DNA from: Streptomyces collinus Tu 365
Lineage (GTDB): Bacteria; Actinomycetota; Actinomycetes; Streptomycetales; Streptomycetaceae
Assembly (NCBI RefSeq): GCF_000444875.1
Contig: NC_021985.1
Span: 992,001-1,056,000, forward strand
Direction of reading: 5' to 3'
Length of the DNA stretch: 64,000 bases
A program made the translations under genes and the position numbers. The notes below the pieces were generated by a model. The model ran no database searches and was not told the DNA's origin. It saw nothing but the letters and a program-made list of their open reading frames with translations. Shown one piece after another: positions 17,563 through 30,744 of this stretch; position 1 is the first letter of the stretch; the number at the start of each line of letters is the position of its first letter.

Positions 17563-18420
17563 TCACCGGGCCAGCCGGCCGAGCAGCGAGGAGGCCGCGG
17601 TGACGCCGAGGGCGGCGGCCACCGCGAGCACCCCGAAGTCGGCTCCGAGGTGGGCCGGCGTGCCGAGCAGCAGCCCTCGCAGGGCGTCGACCTGGTAGCT
17701 GAGCGGGTTGACCCTGCTCACGGCCTGGAGCCAGCCCGGCATGATCGAGACGGGGTAGAGGGCGTTGGAGCCGAAGAACAGCGGCATGGTGATCGCCTGC
17801 CCGATGCCCATGAGCCGGTCGCGGCTGAGCACGATGCCCGCGATGGTCATCGACAGGCAGGAGAAGAACGCGGAGGCGAGGACCACCGCGAGGGCGACGC
17901 CGAGCAGCCGCAGCGGGTTCCAGGTGAGGGCGACCCCGAGCACGGCGGCGACGAGGACGACGACGACGGCCTGGATCAGCGACTTCACCCCGGCGGCGAA
18001 CGCCTTGCCGGTGATCAGCGCCGAGCGCGGGGTCGGTGTGACGAGCAGCTTGTTGAGGACGCCGGCGTCCCGCTCCCAGATGATCTGGATGCCGTAGAAG
18101 ATCGCGATGAACATCGCCGACTGGGCGATGATGCCGGGCGCCAGGTAGTCGATGTAGGGGATGCCGCCGGTGGGGATGGCGCGGATCCGGGTGAAGGTCT
18201 CGCCGAAGACCAGCAGCCAGAGCGCGGGCTGGACGGCCCGGGTGTACAGCTCGGTGCGGTCGTGGCGCAGCTTCTGCAGCTCGACGGCGCACATCGCGGC
18301 GACCCGGGCGGGCAGCACGCGCCAGCCGGGGCGCGGGGAGGGCGGTCCGAGCAGCGCGGCGGTAGTGCCGGACGGGGTCTCAGCCGACGCGGTGCGCGGT
18401 GCGGCGGGTGCTTCGGACAT
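17563..18420 (-). CDS. ABC-2 type transporter permease (DrrB-like)
   Basis: A 285-residue membrane protein with six hydrophobic segments, the partner of the ATPase encoded just upstream. LRHDRTELYTRAVQPALWLLVFGETF, FIAIFYGIQIIWERDAGVLNKLLVTPTPR and NALYPVSIMPGWLQAVSRVNPLSYQVDALRGL are typical of DrrB/NodJ permeases that export drugs or lipids. Its first 41 bases overlap the ATPase gene, so expression is coupled. Third gene of the MarR-DrrA-DrrB operon. Confidence 0.9.
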   Translation of the reverse strand: MSEAPAAPRTASAETPSGTTAALLGPPSPRPGWRVLPARVAAMCAVELQKLRHDRTELYTRAVQPALWLLVFGETFTRIRAIPTGGIPYIDYLAPGIIAQSAMFIAIFYGIQIIWERDAGVLNKLLVTPTPRSALITGKAFAAGVKSLIQAVVVVLVAAVLGVALTWNPLRLLGVALAVVLASAFFSCLSMTIAGIVLSRDRLMGIGQAITMPLFFGSNALYPVSIMPGWLQAVSRVNPLSYQVDALRGLLLGTPAHLGADFGVLAVAAALGVTAASSLLGRLAR

Positions 18421-19228
18421 CGCGGAAACCTCCTCCTGACGGGTCCTGCAGACCGCTGCCCGCGACGTCCCGGAAGACGTCCTCCAGGGTGGGCAGGGTG
18501 TCGGTGCCGCGGCGTTCGGCGAGTCCGCGCCGTAGTTCGGCCGGGGTGCCCAGGGCGCGGACGCGCCCGCGGTGCATCAGGCCGACCCGGTCGCAGTACT
18601 GGTCGGCCTCCTCCATGTAGTGGGTGGTGACCAGGACGCTCATGCCGGTGGCGGCGCGGACGGCGTTGATGTGGTCCCAGACGTCGGTGCGGGCGATCGG
18701 GTCGAGGCCGATGGTGGGTTCGTCCAGGATCAGCAGGCGGGGCGCGCTGACCAGGGCCTGGGCGAGTTCGAGGCGGCGGACCATGCCGCCGGAGTAGGTC
18801 TTGGCGAGCCGGTCGGCCGCGTCGGTGAGCCCGACGGCGGCGAGGGCCTGGGTGACGCGCTCGGCGCGCTCGCGGCGCCGTACGTCGAAGACCCGGGCGA
18901 AGAGGGCGACGTTCTCCCGTCCGGTGAGCCCGCTGTCGGCGGAGAGCTGCTGCGGGACGTAGCCGAGCAGCCGGCGCACCGCCATGCGCTCCCCGGCCGC
19001 GTCGCGTCCGAAGACCCGGACCGTGCCGGCCGGGACCGGCAGCAGCGTGGTGACGCAGCGGAGGGCGGTGGTCTTGCCCGCGCCGTTGGGGCCCAGCAGC
19101 CCGAACACCTCGCCCTCGCGGACGGTGAGGTCGAGTCCGTCGACCGCGCGGGTGCGGCCGAACGCGTAGGTGAGGCCGGTGCAGGTGACGGCGTCGGCGG
19201 CGGGCGGGGCGGGGATGTCGCTCGTCAT
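18380..19228 (-). CDS. ABC transporter ATP-binding protein (DrrA-like)
   Basis: A 282-residue ATPase of the daunorubicin-resistance type. Walker A is GLLGPNGAGKTTALR, the signature is YSGGMVRRLELAQAL, Walker B is LLILDEPTIGLD, and the switch His is in VLVTTHYMEEADQ. The C-terminal tail after residue 235 carries the TLEDVF motif seen in DrrA. It powers the permease encoded by the overlapping downstream gene. Its ATG overlaps the MarR stop by four bases. Confidence 0.93.
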   Translation of the reverse strand: MTSDIPAPPAADAVTCTGLTYAFGRTRAVDGLDLTVREGEVFGLLGPNGAGKTTALRCVTTLLPVPAGTVRVFGRDAAGERMAVRRLLGYVPQQLSADSGLTGRENVALFARVFDVRRRERAERVTQALAAVGLTDAADRLAKTYSGGMVRRLELAQALVSAPRLLILDEPTIGLDPIARTDVWDHINAVRAATGMSVLVTTHYMEEADQYCDRVGLMHRGRVRALGTPAELRRGLAERRGTDTLPTLEDVFRDVAGSGLQDPSGGGFRDVRSTRRTAHRVG

Positions 19229-19686
19229 GTCTCGTCGGCCTCCTCGTGCAGGGTGACGGCCAGTTCGCGCAGGGCGGGGAGGGCGGCGCGCAGTGCCTCC
19301 CGGTCGGCCGGGCCGAGCCGGGCCACGTGCCGGCCGACCAGTTCGGCCCGGCGCCTGCGCCAGTCCCCGAGCCGCTTCTCCGCGGCCTCGGTGAGCAGCA
19401 GGCGGGCGGCCCGCCGGTCGGCGGGGTCGGTCTCCCGGATCAGGTACCCCTCCCGTACGAGCCGGTTGACCAGGGTCGAGACGGAGTTGCCCGCCAGGTG
19501 CAGGGCGCGCGCGGCGTCCGAGACGCGGACACCGGGCCGGCCCTCCACCAGCCGGAGCAGTTCGACCTCGGCGCCGCGCAGCCGCGGCCCGGCCAGACCG
19601 CCGCGCAGCCGGCGCCGGACGAGCCGCTGGATCCGGACCAGGGCGTCGGCCAGCTCCTCGGGGAATTCGGCGGGTTCGGTCTCCAC
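19225..19686 (-). CDS. MarR-family regulator of the downstream ABC exporter
   Basis: A 153-residue winged-helix repressor. The DNA-binding part is GVRVSDAARALHLAGNSVSTLVNRLVREGYLIRETDPADRRAARLLLT, with the DxRxxR wing. It is the first gene of a three-gene operon with DrrA/DrrB-like genes and a probable operator lies 10 bases upstream. Autorepression lifted by the transported compound is the usual logic for such operons (inference). GTG 19686 has AGGAG very close to it, so translation may start inefficiently. Confidence 0.88.
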   Translation of the reverse strand: METEPAEFPEELADALVRIQRLVRRRLRGGLAGPRLRGAEVELLRLVEGRPGVRVSDAARALHLAGNSVSTLVNRLVREGYLIRETDPADRRAARLLLTEAAEKRLGDWRRRRAELVGRHVARLGPADREALRAALPALRELAVTLHEEADET

Positions 19687-19695
19687 TCCTGAAGA

Positions 19696-19716
19696 TTACC
19701 TCTGCTTAAGAGCTAA
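19696..19716. promoter_or_regulatory. Probable MarR operator
   Basis: TTACCTCT and AGAGCTAA flank a 5-base spacer, giving an 8-5-8 inverted repeat with one mismatch, in an AT-rich patch 10 bases from the MarR start. Size and position are typical of an autoregulatory MarR site. Confidence 0.6.
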
Positions 19717-19772
19717 CTCCCTTCAAAGGGAGGTCAAGACTCGACTCCGTCTCGTTCTTCGGCGACCGAATT

Positions 19773-19798
19773 GTTTTGTTATGTCCCAGAACGGGAAA
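19773..19798 (+). promoter_or_regulatory. Candidate SigB-type promoter
   Basis: GTTT, a 16-base spacer, then GGGAAA resembles the Streptomyces SigB/SigH promoter pattern (GNNTN14-16GGGTA), with mismatches in the last element. It would give a leader of about 125 bases for the sigma gene at 19930, consistent with sigma-factor autoregulation or cascade control. Confidence 0.35.
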
Positions 19799-19929
19799 CC
19801 GCAGGTATGTGCTTCGGACAGGAGGCACATCCGTGGGAGCCGGCTCCGTCCGGGCGCCGCGGTTCTGTTTCCGTCCCGGCGCGTCTCCCGCGGTGTCTGT
19901 GATCCAGCACCTGCTGAGAGAGGTGCGCG

Positions 19930-20721
19930 ATGCCTGTCGCTGGCAGCACGAGAACCCACCCCCACGACGACGCCCCCGACACCGGCGAGACCTTCGAGCG
20001 GCTCGCCCTGTTGTCCGACGGCCCCGAGCGGCAACTGCTCCGGGACGAACTGGTCCGGCTCTGGCTGCCCATGGCCGAGCGGATCGCCGTACGGTTCCGC
20101 GGCCGCGGGGAGTCCCTGGAGGATCTGTACCAGGTGGCCGCGCTCGGCCTGGTGAAGGCCGTCGACCACTACGATCCGGGGCGTGGCCGCGCCTTCGAGG
20201 CGTACGCGGTGCCCACCATCACCGGCGAGATCAAACGCCACTTCCGCGACCACATGTGGACCCTCCACGTGCCGCGCCGGGTGCAGGACCTGCGCAACCG
20301 GGTCCGCAGCGCGGCCAAGGACCTGGCACAGACGACACCGGGCCGGGGGCCGACGGTCACCGAGATCGCGGCGCACACGCGACTCAGCGAGGACGAGGTG
20401 CGCACGGGCATGGAGGCCCTGGAGTGCTTCTCCGCGCTGTCCCTGGACGCCGAGGTCGCCGGGACGGAGGGCTATGTGCTCGGCGACTCGCTCGGGGAGC
20501 CGGACCCCGGCTTCGACCTGGTGGTCGACCGCGCGGCGGTCAAGCCGTTCCTCGAGGCGCTGCCGGAACGCGAGCGCACCATCCTCTACCTGCGCTTCTT
20601 CGGGGGGATGACCCAGAGCCGGATAGCCGAGCAGCTCGGCATCTCGCAGATGCACGTCTCCCGGCTGCTCAGCGGCTGCTTCGACCGGCTGCGCGAGGAG
20701 CTGCTGGCGGAAAGCGGCTGA
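19930..20721 (+). CDS. SigB/SigF-family RNA polymerase sigma factor
   Basis: A 263-residue alternative sigma factor of the stress/sporulation class. Region 2 includes RFRGRGESLEDLYQVAALGLVKAVDHYDPGRG and AFEAYAVPTITGEIKRHFRDHMW. Region 3 has VPRRVQDLRNRVR and TVTEIAAHTRLSEDEV. Region 4 has LPERERTILYLRFFGGMTQSRIAEQLGISQMHVSRLLS. The class is held inactive by RsbW-like anti-sigma kinases; none is adjacent. The start has GAGAGAGG. It is closely related to the sigma factor at 41906-42754. Confidence 0.95.
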   Translation: MPVAGSTRTHPHDDAPDTGETFERLALLSDGPERQLLRDELVRLWLPMAERIAVRFRGRGESLEDLYQVAALGLVKAVDHYDPGRGRAFEAYAVPTITGEIKRHFRDHMWTLHVPRRVQDLRNRVRSAAKDLAQTTPGRGPTVTEIAAHTRLSEDEVRTGMEALECFSALSLDAEVAGTEGYVLGDSLGEPDPGFDLVVDRAAVKPFLEALPERERTILYLRFFGGMTQSRIAEQLGISQMHVSRLLSGCFDRLREELLAESG

Positions 20722-20770
20722 ACCCGCCCCGCCATCCTGTGCCTCCCCTCCTGTGCCTTCCCCCTGCGTC

Positions 20771-21199
20771 TCATCCCCCCGGCGATTCACTCCCCGTGAG
20801 TCGCCGGGGGTGCGTTCGCGCGGGGTGCGCCGAGGCGGGCGGGCCGCAGCCCTCGGCGGCCGCTCCGGCGCCCCGGGCCGGCGGTTGGCCGGGGTCGGAG
20901 CCGGGGACCTGCGTGGGCCCGTAGCGGTCCAGGGCGTCCTCGAGGCGGCTGCGGACGTCGGCCGGTATCTCGCCCCTGCGCCCCCAGATGAGGATCAGCT
21001 CGGCGATGTTGCGCAGCTTGATGTTCGAGTGCTGGGAGACGTCCCTGAGCACCTCCCAGCCCTCCTGCGGGGTCACCCGGCCGAGGGCGACCATCATCCC
21101 GATGGCCTGGTCGACGACGGCGTGGGAGGCCACGGCCTCCCGCAGCTGCGCGACCTCCGCCTGCAGCTCCCCGATCCGGTCAGCGTCGCTCTTCGGCAT
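20771..21199 (-). CDS. ANTAR-domain RNA-binding antiterminator
   Basis: A 142-residue protein. A short coiled-coil start (RIGELQAEVAQLREAVASH) runs into an ANTAR domain at about 22-80 (VVDQAIGMMVALGRVTPQEGWEVLRDVSQHSNIKLRNIAELIL). ANTAR proteins bind paired RNA hairpins and prevent termination. No sensor domain is fused, so activity must come from dimerisation or a partner. The last about 45 residues are low-complexity and run through a terminator hairpin. ATG 21199 has GGAGG almost touching it. Confidence 0.85.
   Translation of the reverse strand: MPKSDADRIGELQAEVAQLREAVASHAVVDQAIGMMVALGRVTPQEGWEVLRDVSQHSNIKLRNIAELILIWGRRGEIPADVRSRLEDALDRYGPTQVPGSDPGQPPARGAGAAAEGCGPPASAHPARTHPRRLTGSESPGG
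20777..20809. terminator. Sigma-gene terminator overlapping the end of the ANTAR gene
   Basis: CCCCGGCGATTCAC and GTGAGTCGCCGGGG form a 14-base-pair stem with one G-T pair and a 5-base loop. It lies 56 bases after the sigma stop and inside the last codons of the convergent ANTAR gene. Confidence 0.7.
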
Positions 21200-21326
21200 G
21201 CCTCCATCCTGCTCACCCGCCTGGCCGCGCGCCAGTGGGGTACTCGACGAGCACCCGACCCCGTTCCGGTCGGACACTGAAGAGGAACCGGTGGCCGCCC
21301 GGCCCCGAGACCAGGACGCGACTGCC

Positions 21327-22136
21327 ATGAACCATGACACCCCTGCCGGCCCCGGACCGAAAACGAAGGACGTCGTCTCGACGCACTCCGTCTTCGGCGC
21401 CCCCTGCTGGGTGAGCCTGACCAGCCGTGATCTGGAGGCCACCCAGGACTTCTACTCGGCCCTGCTCGGCTGGCGCTGGCGCGGCGCGAAGCTCGGCGAG
21501 CACTTCCGGATAGCGCTGGCCGGCGGGGTACCGGTGGCCGGGATCGCCGCGGTCGCCTCGATGTGGCAGATGGCGGTGGCCTGGACGCCGTACTTCGCGG
21601 TGCCCGACGCCGACGTCGCCGTGGCGCGGGCCCGGGAACGCGGGGGCACGGCGGCGGTGGGGCCGCTGTCCTTCCCGCCGGGGCGGGCCGCGCTGCTCGC
21701 CGACCGCGACGGGGCCACCTTCGGGATCTGGCAGGGCGAACTCGTCTCCAACTGGGACACGTGGCGCCGGGCCGCCCCGACCTTCATCCGGCTGCACACC
21801 CGCAACGCCTTCGACTCCGCGATCTTCTACGGTGAGATCCTCGGCTGGGCCTCCGGCAAGCCGGGCTGCTGCGAGGTCGAGTACGTGGGCGGCGAGGTGG
21901 TGCTGCGCAGCGGGGGCGACGTCGTCGCGCGCATCGACTCCGGAGCGGTGGAGGCCGCACCCGACCCCTCCGTACGGCCGCACTGGCAGATCCACTTCAG
22001 GGTGGAGGACGTGCCGGGCTGCGCCCGGTCGGCCGAGAAGCACGGCGGCAGCGTCCTGAGCGAGGACGAGACGGAGGCCATCCTGCGGGACCCGGACGGC
22101 GCGCAGTTCACGGTCACGTCCCGCACCCTGCGCTGA
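21327..22136 (+). CDS. Two-domain VOC/glyoxalase-fold protein
   Basis: A 269-residue protein made of two vicinal-oxygen-chelate repeats: about 20-135 (PCWVSLTSRDLEATQDFYSALLGWRW ... YFAVPDADVAVARARERGG) and about 145-269 (FIRLHTRNAFDSAIFYGEILGW ... IHFRVEDVPGCARSAEKHGG). This pattern is common in Streptomyces and is often annotated as hydroxylase or glyoxalase-like. Metal ligands are not obvious in both repeats, so it could be a binding or resistance protein. It is divergent from the ANTAR gene. Confidence 0.82.
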   Translation: MNHDTPAGPGPKTKDVVSTHSVFGAPCWVSLTSRDLEATQDFYSALLGWRWRGAKLGEHFRIALAGGVPVAGIAAVASMWQMAVAWTPYFAVPDADVAVARARERGGTAAVGPLSFPPGRAALLADRDGATFGIWQGELVSNWDTWRRAAPTFIRLHTRNAFDSAIFYGEILGWASGKPGCCEVEYVGGEVVLRSGGDVVARIDSGAVEAAPDPSVRPHWQIHFRVEDVPGCARSAEKHGGSVLSEDETEAILRDPDGAQFTVTSRTLR

Positions 22137-22199
22137 CCCGCCGGGCGGCCCCGGGTCCACCGGGCCGCCTCTCGGACGCCCCGGCACGCCGTCGCCGGA

Positions 22200-22220
22200 C
22201 ACCCGCGGCGAACGCGGGTG
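22200..22220. terminator. Hairpin between convergent VOC and glgX genes
   Basis: CACCCGCG and CGCGGGTG pair perfectly around a 5-base loop. A second inverted pair GGCGGCCC/GGGCCGCC lies at about 22145-22169. Together they fit a two-way transcription stop. Confidence 0.6.
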
Positions 22221-22275
22221 CCCGGCGGCGTCGTGCGGGCCGTGCGGAGGGGCCGCCGGGCGGCGGCCCCTCCGC

Positions 22276-24416
<2,141 letters not shown>

Positions 24417-24420
<4 letters not shown>

Positions 24421-24926
24421 CGGGCGCCCTCCAGAGCGTGGGCGGCGTTCGCCGGGGCGGCCAGCGCGACCAGCGGCAGTGCGCGGGGCACCTGCAGCCG
24501 CTCGCTCACGTCGGGCGCCGGGGCGGTCGGGACCAGCGGCACACGCTCGCCGGAGCGGGCTCGCTGCGAGAACCAGATGATCTTGCCGCCGGTCGCCGCC
24601 GCACAGCAGCCCCAGCCGTCGCTCATGGCGGCGATGTCGGCGAGGCACGCCCGCAGGTCCTGATCGGGGCGCAGATCTCGGTCGTCGCCGCACACGGCGG
24701 TGATGAGGTGTTGGCCGTTCCACCACATCTCGATCGACGTGTCCTTGTCCGTGGCGTGTTCGTCGATCGCCCGCAGCAGCAGCTCGGCGCCGCGGCAGAC
24801 GGGGTCCACGAGGTTGTCCAGGTCCCAGTAGTGGAGGTGGGCGGCCAGGATGCGGCTGACCTGTCCCACCCGTTCCGGGCTGACTTCCACGTCCAGGTGG
24901 TAGTAGCGGGGCACTCCGGTCTTCAT
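24417..24926 (-). CDS. Degenerate RsbW-like ATPase-fold protein coupled to GlgX
   Basis: A 169-residue protein that follows the outline of Streptomyces HATPase_c_2 anti-sigma-like proteins: the segment [12 protein letters not shown] aligns with the N-box, CGDD with the G1 Asp, and the end [11 protein letters not shown] is typical. The N-box Asn, needed for Mg-ATP, is replaced by Arg52, so ATP hydrolysis or kinase activity is doubtful. Its stop overlaps the glgX start, so it may be a regulator tied to glycogen metabolism. Start 24926 has GAGGAG. Confidence 0.7.
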
Positions 24927-25228
24927 CGTCGCTTGCTCCTCACCCGCGAAGCTCGCGCTCCCCCGCCCGTCCGGGAGGGATCCCGGACACCGAGCGTGAG
25001 CGGTGATCGCTTCTGAGTCACCTCCACACTGAGCCCGCTACGCCATTCGTGCAACACGAGGCTCTCTAACGGCGGGATGGTTGAAGGTCCAACAGGACGT
25101 TGCGTGTCCGTACGTGCACCATGAGTGAAAGCCTCGATCGCCGTAACGGTGCCGCGCCCACCCCTGCGCGGCCACCACCCGACCGTCGGGAACGCGCCCA
25201 GTCGAGAGCGTGGAAGGTGAAGAGGGTC
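24927..25228. other. Divergent promoter region between ATPase-like/glgX and DUF5133/glgE units
   Basis: About 300 bases between two divergent transcription units. The stretch 25025-25110 is the least GC-rich and is where promoters would be expected. A small inverted pair (GTTG ... CAAC) occurs near 25080. An in-frame ATG at 25121 could extend the DUF5133 gene by 36 codons but has no ribosome site. Confidence 0.4.
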
Positions 25229-25528
25229 ATGCTGCTACCCGCCAAGGCCGAAGTGGCCAGGCAGTTGCGGCGTTACCGGGCGTGGGAGCGCGTGATGCTC
25301 GCCTCGCCCCACGACCGCACGGTCCGGGCCACGTTCGAGGACTCGGGCTACACCTTGTGCGTGCTGATGGGAAAGCGCTGCGCCCGGGAGGCAGCGGACG
25401 CGGCTGAGCGATATCTGCGCTCCAGCCTGGCCGGCTACCTGCGCGAGCAGGACGGGCGGCCGCAACCGGGCCGGGCGGCCCGGCGGGCACCACCCCCGGA
25501 ACGTCGTTCCGCGGCGCCGAGCACCTGA
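25229..25528 (+). CDS. DUF5133 protein
   Basis: A 99-residue protein typical of Streptomyces DUF5133: MLLPAKAEVARQLRRYRAWERVML at the start and the signature YTLCVLMGKRCAREAADAAERYL. Function is unknown. DUF5133 proteins are small, soluble and often near stress-regulated genes. ATG 25229 matches the family start and has AAGAGGG upstream. It precedes glgE on the same strand, separated by a hairpin, so read-through into the glg operon is possible. Confidence 0.75.
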   Translation: MLLPAKAEVARQLRRYRAWERVMLASPHDRTVRATFEDSGYTLCVLMGKRCAREAADAAERYLRSSLAGYLREQDGRPQPGRAARRAPPPERRSAAPST

Positions 25529-25587
25529 CCCGGCACCGCACACGGCGTTCCCCGCGGGACGGCAGCAGCCGAACCGTTTTCTCGGAT

Positions 25588-25618
25588 CGTGAAGCCGGGC
25601 CCGGTGCCCGGCTTCGCG
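25588..25618 (+). terminator. Hairpin just upstream of glgE (terminator or attenuator)
   Basis: GAAGCCGGGC and GCCCGGCTTC pair perfectly around CCGGT, with two more outer pairs. It ends 7 bases before the GGAGGTGA ribosome site of glgE. It could end the DUF5133 transcript or act as a leader structure for the glg mRNA. Confidence 0.6.
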
Positions 25619-25637
25619 CACGGCGGAGGTGAGAACC

Positions 25638-29344
<3,707 letters not shown>

Positions 29345-29375
29345 CCGCACGGCGCCGAGGAAAGGACGCGTCACC

Positions 29376-30740
29376 ATGCCGAAGACCATCACCGCCCGGC
29401 CGGGAACCGCGGCCGGCGTCGACCGGCCGCTGGCCTCGCTGGGCGGGCTGCTGCGCGACTGGCTGCCCGAGCAACGCTGGTTCGCGGGCAAGGACCGGCC
29501 CGTCACCGACCTGTCGGTGCTGTCCGTGACCGAGCTGTTCCCGGGGTGTCTGCACCTGCTGGTGCACGCCTCGCACGCGCCGGTGCCCACGCCCGGCGGC
29601 ACACCGCCGCCCGGCGACTGCTACCAGTTGCTGCTCGGGGTGCGCGAGCGGCTGGCCCCGAGGCTGGAGCGGGCGTACATCGGCCGGGCCGAGGAGGGCC
29701 CGCTGGCCGGTCTCGCCGTGTACGACGCCCTGCAGGACCCGCGCTCGGCGCACCTGCTGCTGGAGCGGCTGCGCCGGCCCGGCAGCACCGGTCCGCTGCG
29801 CTTCGAGGCGGCCCCGGGCGCCGAGCTGCCCGGCGGGCTGCCGCCGCGGCTGCTGGACGCCGAGCAGTCCAACACGTCGATCGTGTACGGCGACGCCTGC
29901 ATCCTGAAGGTGTTCCGCCGCATCCAGCCGGGTGTCAACCCCGATCTGGAGGTGCCGGGCGCGCTGGCCGCCCAGGGCTGCGCGCGGGTGCCCGCGCCGG
30001 TCGCCTGGTTCAGCACGACCGCTCCGCGGCCGGCCACCCTGGGCGTGCTGCAGCCGTTCCTGCCCGACGCCACCGACGGCTGGACGCTCGCCCTGCGGGC
30101 GCTCGGCACCGGTGACGACTTCACCGCCGAGGCCCGGGAGCTGGGCCGGGCCATGGCCGAGGTGCATCTGGCGCTGGCGGAGGCGTTCCCGCCGGCCGGG
30201 CCCGGCGAGAACGGGCGTACGGCGGAGGCGATGTGCGCGCGGCTGGACGCGGCCGCGCACGCCGTGCCCGCGCTGCGGCCCTTCGTCCCGGGGCTGCGGG
30301 CCGCGTTCGGCGCGCTGGCCACCTGCGACACCGGTCCGCCGGCCCAGCGCATCCACGGCGACCTGCACCTCGGGCAGGTGCTGCGGGCCGGGCGCGACTG
30401 GTTCGTGATCGACTTCGAGGGGGAGCCGTCCCGGCCGCTCGCCGAGCGGCGGGCGCCGCAGTCACCGGTGCGTGACGTGGCCGGGATGCTGCGCTCCTTC
30501 GACTACGCGGCCCGGCAGCGCCGCCCCTGGCGACCCGAGTGGGCGCGCCGCTGCCGGGAGGCGTTCTGCGCGGGCTACGCGGCCCGCGCGGGGTGGGATC
30601 CACGCAAGAAGCACGCGCTGCTGCGCGCGCACGAGACGGACAGGGCGGTGTACGAGGTGCTGTACGAAGCGAGACACCGGCCCGACTGGCTGCCGGTTCC
30701 GATGGCCGCGATCGAGCGGCTCGCCGTGTGGGGAGGCTGA
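29376..30740 (+). CDS. pep2: Maltokinase (Mak/Pep2)
   Basis: A 454-residue kinase that phosphorylates maltose to maltose-1-phosphate, the GlgE substrate. The N-terminal cap is recognisable by LLRDWLPEQRWFAGKDRPVTD. The phosphotransferase site is RIHGDLHLGQVL with the catalytic Asp, and WFVIDFEGEPSRPLAERR with the metal-binding Asp. QSNTSIVYGDACILKVFRRI holds the ATP-binding Lys. It lies 31 bases after treS and 4 bases before glgB. Confidence 0.95.
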   Translation: MPKTITARPGTAAGVDRPLASLGGLLRDWLPEQRWFAGKDRPVTDLSVLSVTELFPGCLHLLVHASHAPVPTPGGTPPPGDCYQLLLGVRERLAPRLERAYIGRAEEGPLAGLAVYDALQDPRSAHLLLERLRRPGSTGPLRFEAAPGAELPGGLPPRLLDAEQSNTSIVYGDACILKVFRRIQPGVNPDLEVPGALAAQGCARVPAPVAWFSTTAPRPATLGVLQPFLPDATDGWTLALRALGTGDDFTAEARELGRAMAEVHLALAEAFPPAGPGENGRTAEAMCARLDAAAHAVPALRPFVPGLRAAFGALATCDTGPPAQRIHGDLHLGQVLRAGRDWFVIDFEGEPSRPLAERRAPQSPVRDVAGMLRSFDYAARQRRPWRPEWARRCREAFCAGYAARAGWDPRKKHALLRAHETDRAVYEVLYEARHRPDWLPVPMAAIERLAVWGG

Positions 30741-30744
30741 CGTC

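Noticed and set aside
25121..25228. Longer start for the DUF5133 gene
   Set aside because: The extra 36 residues are Pro/Arg-rich, no ribosome site precedes 25121, and the family normally begins at the MLLPAK position.
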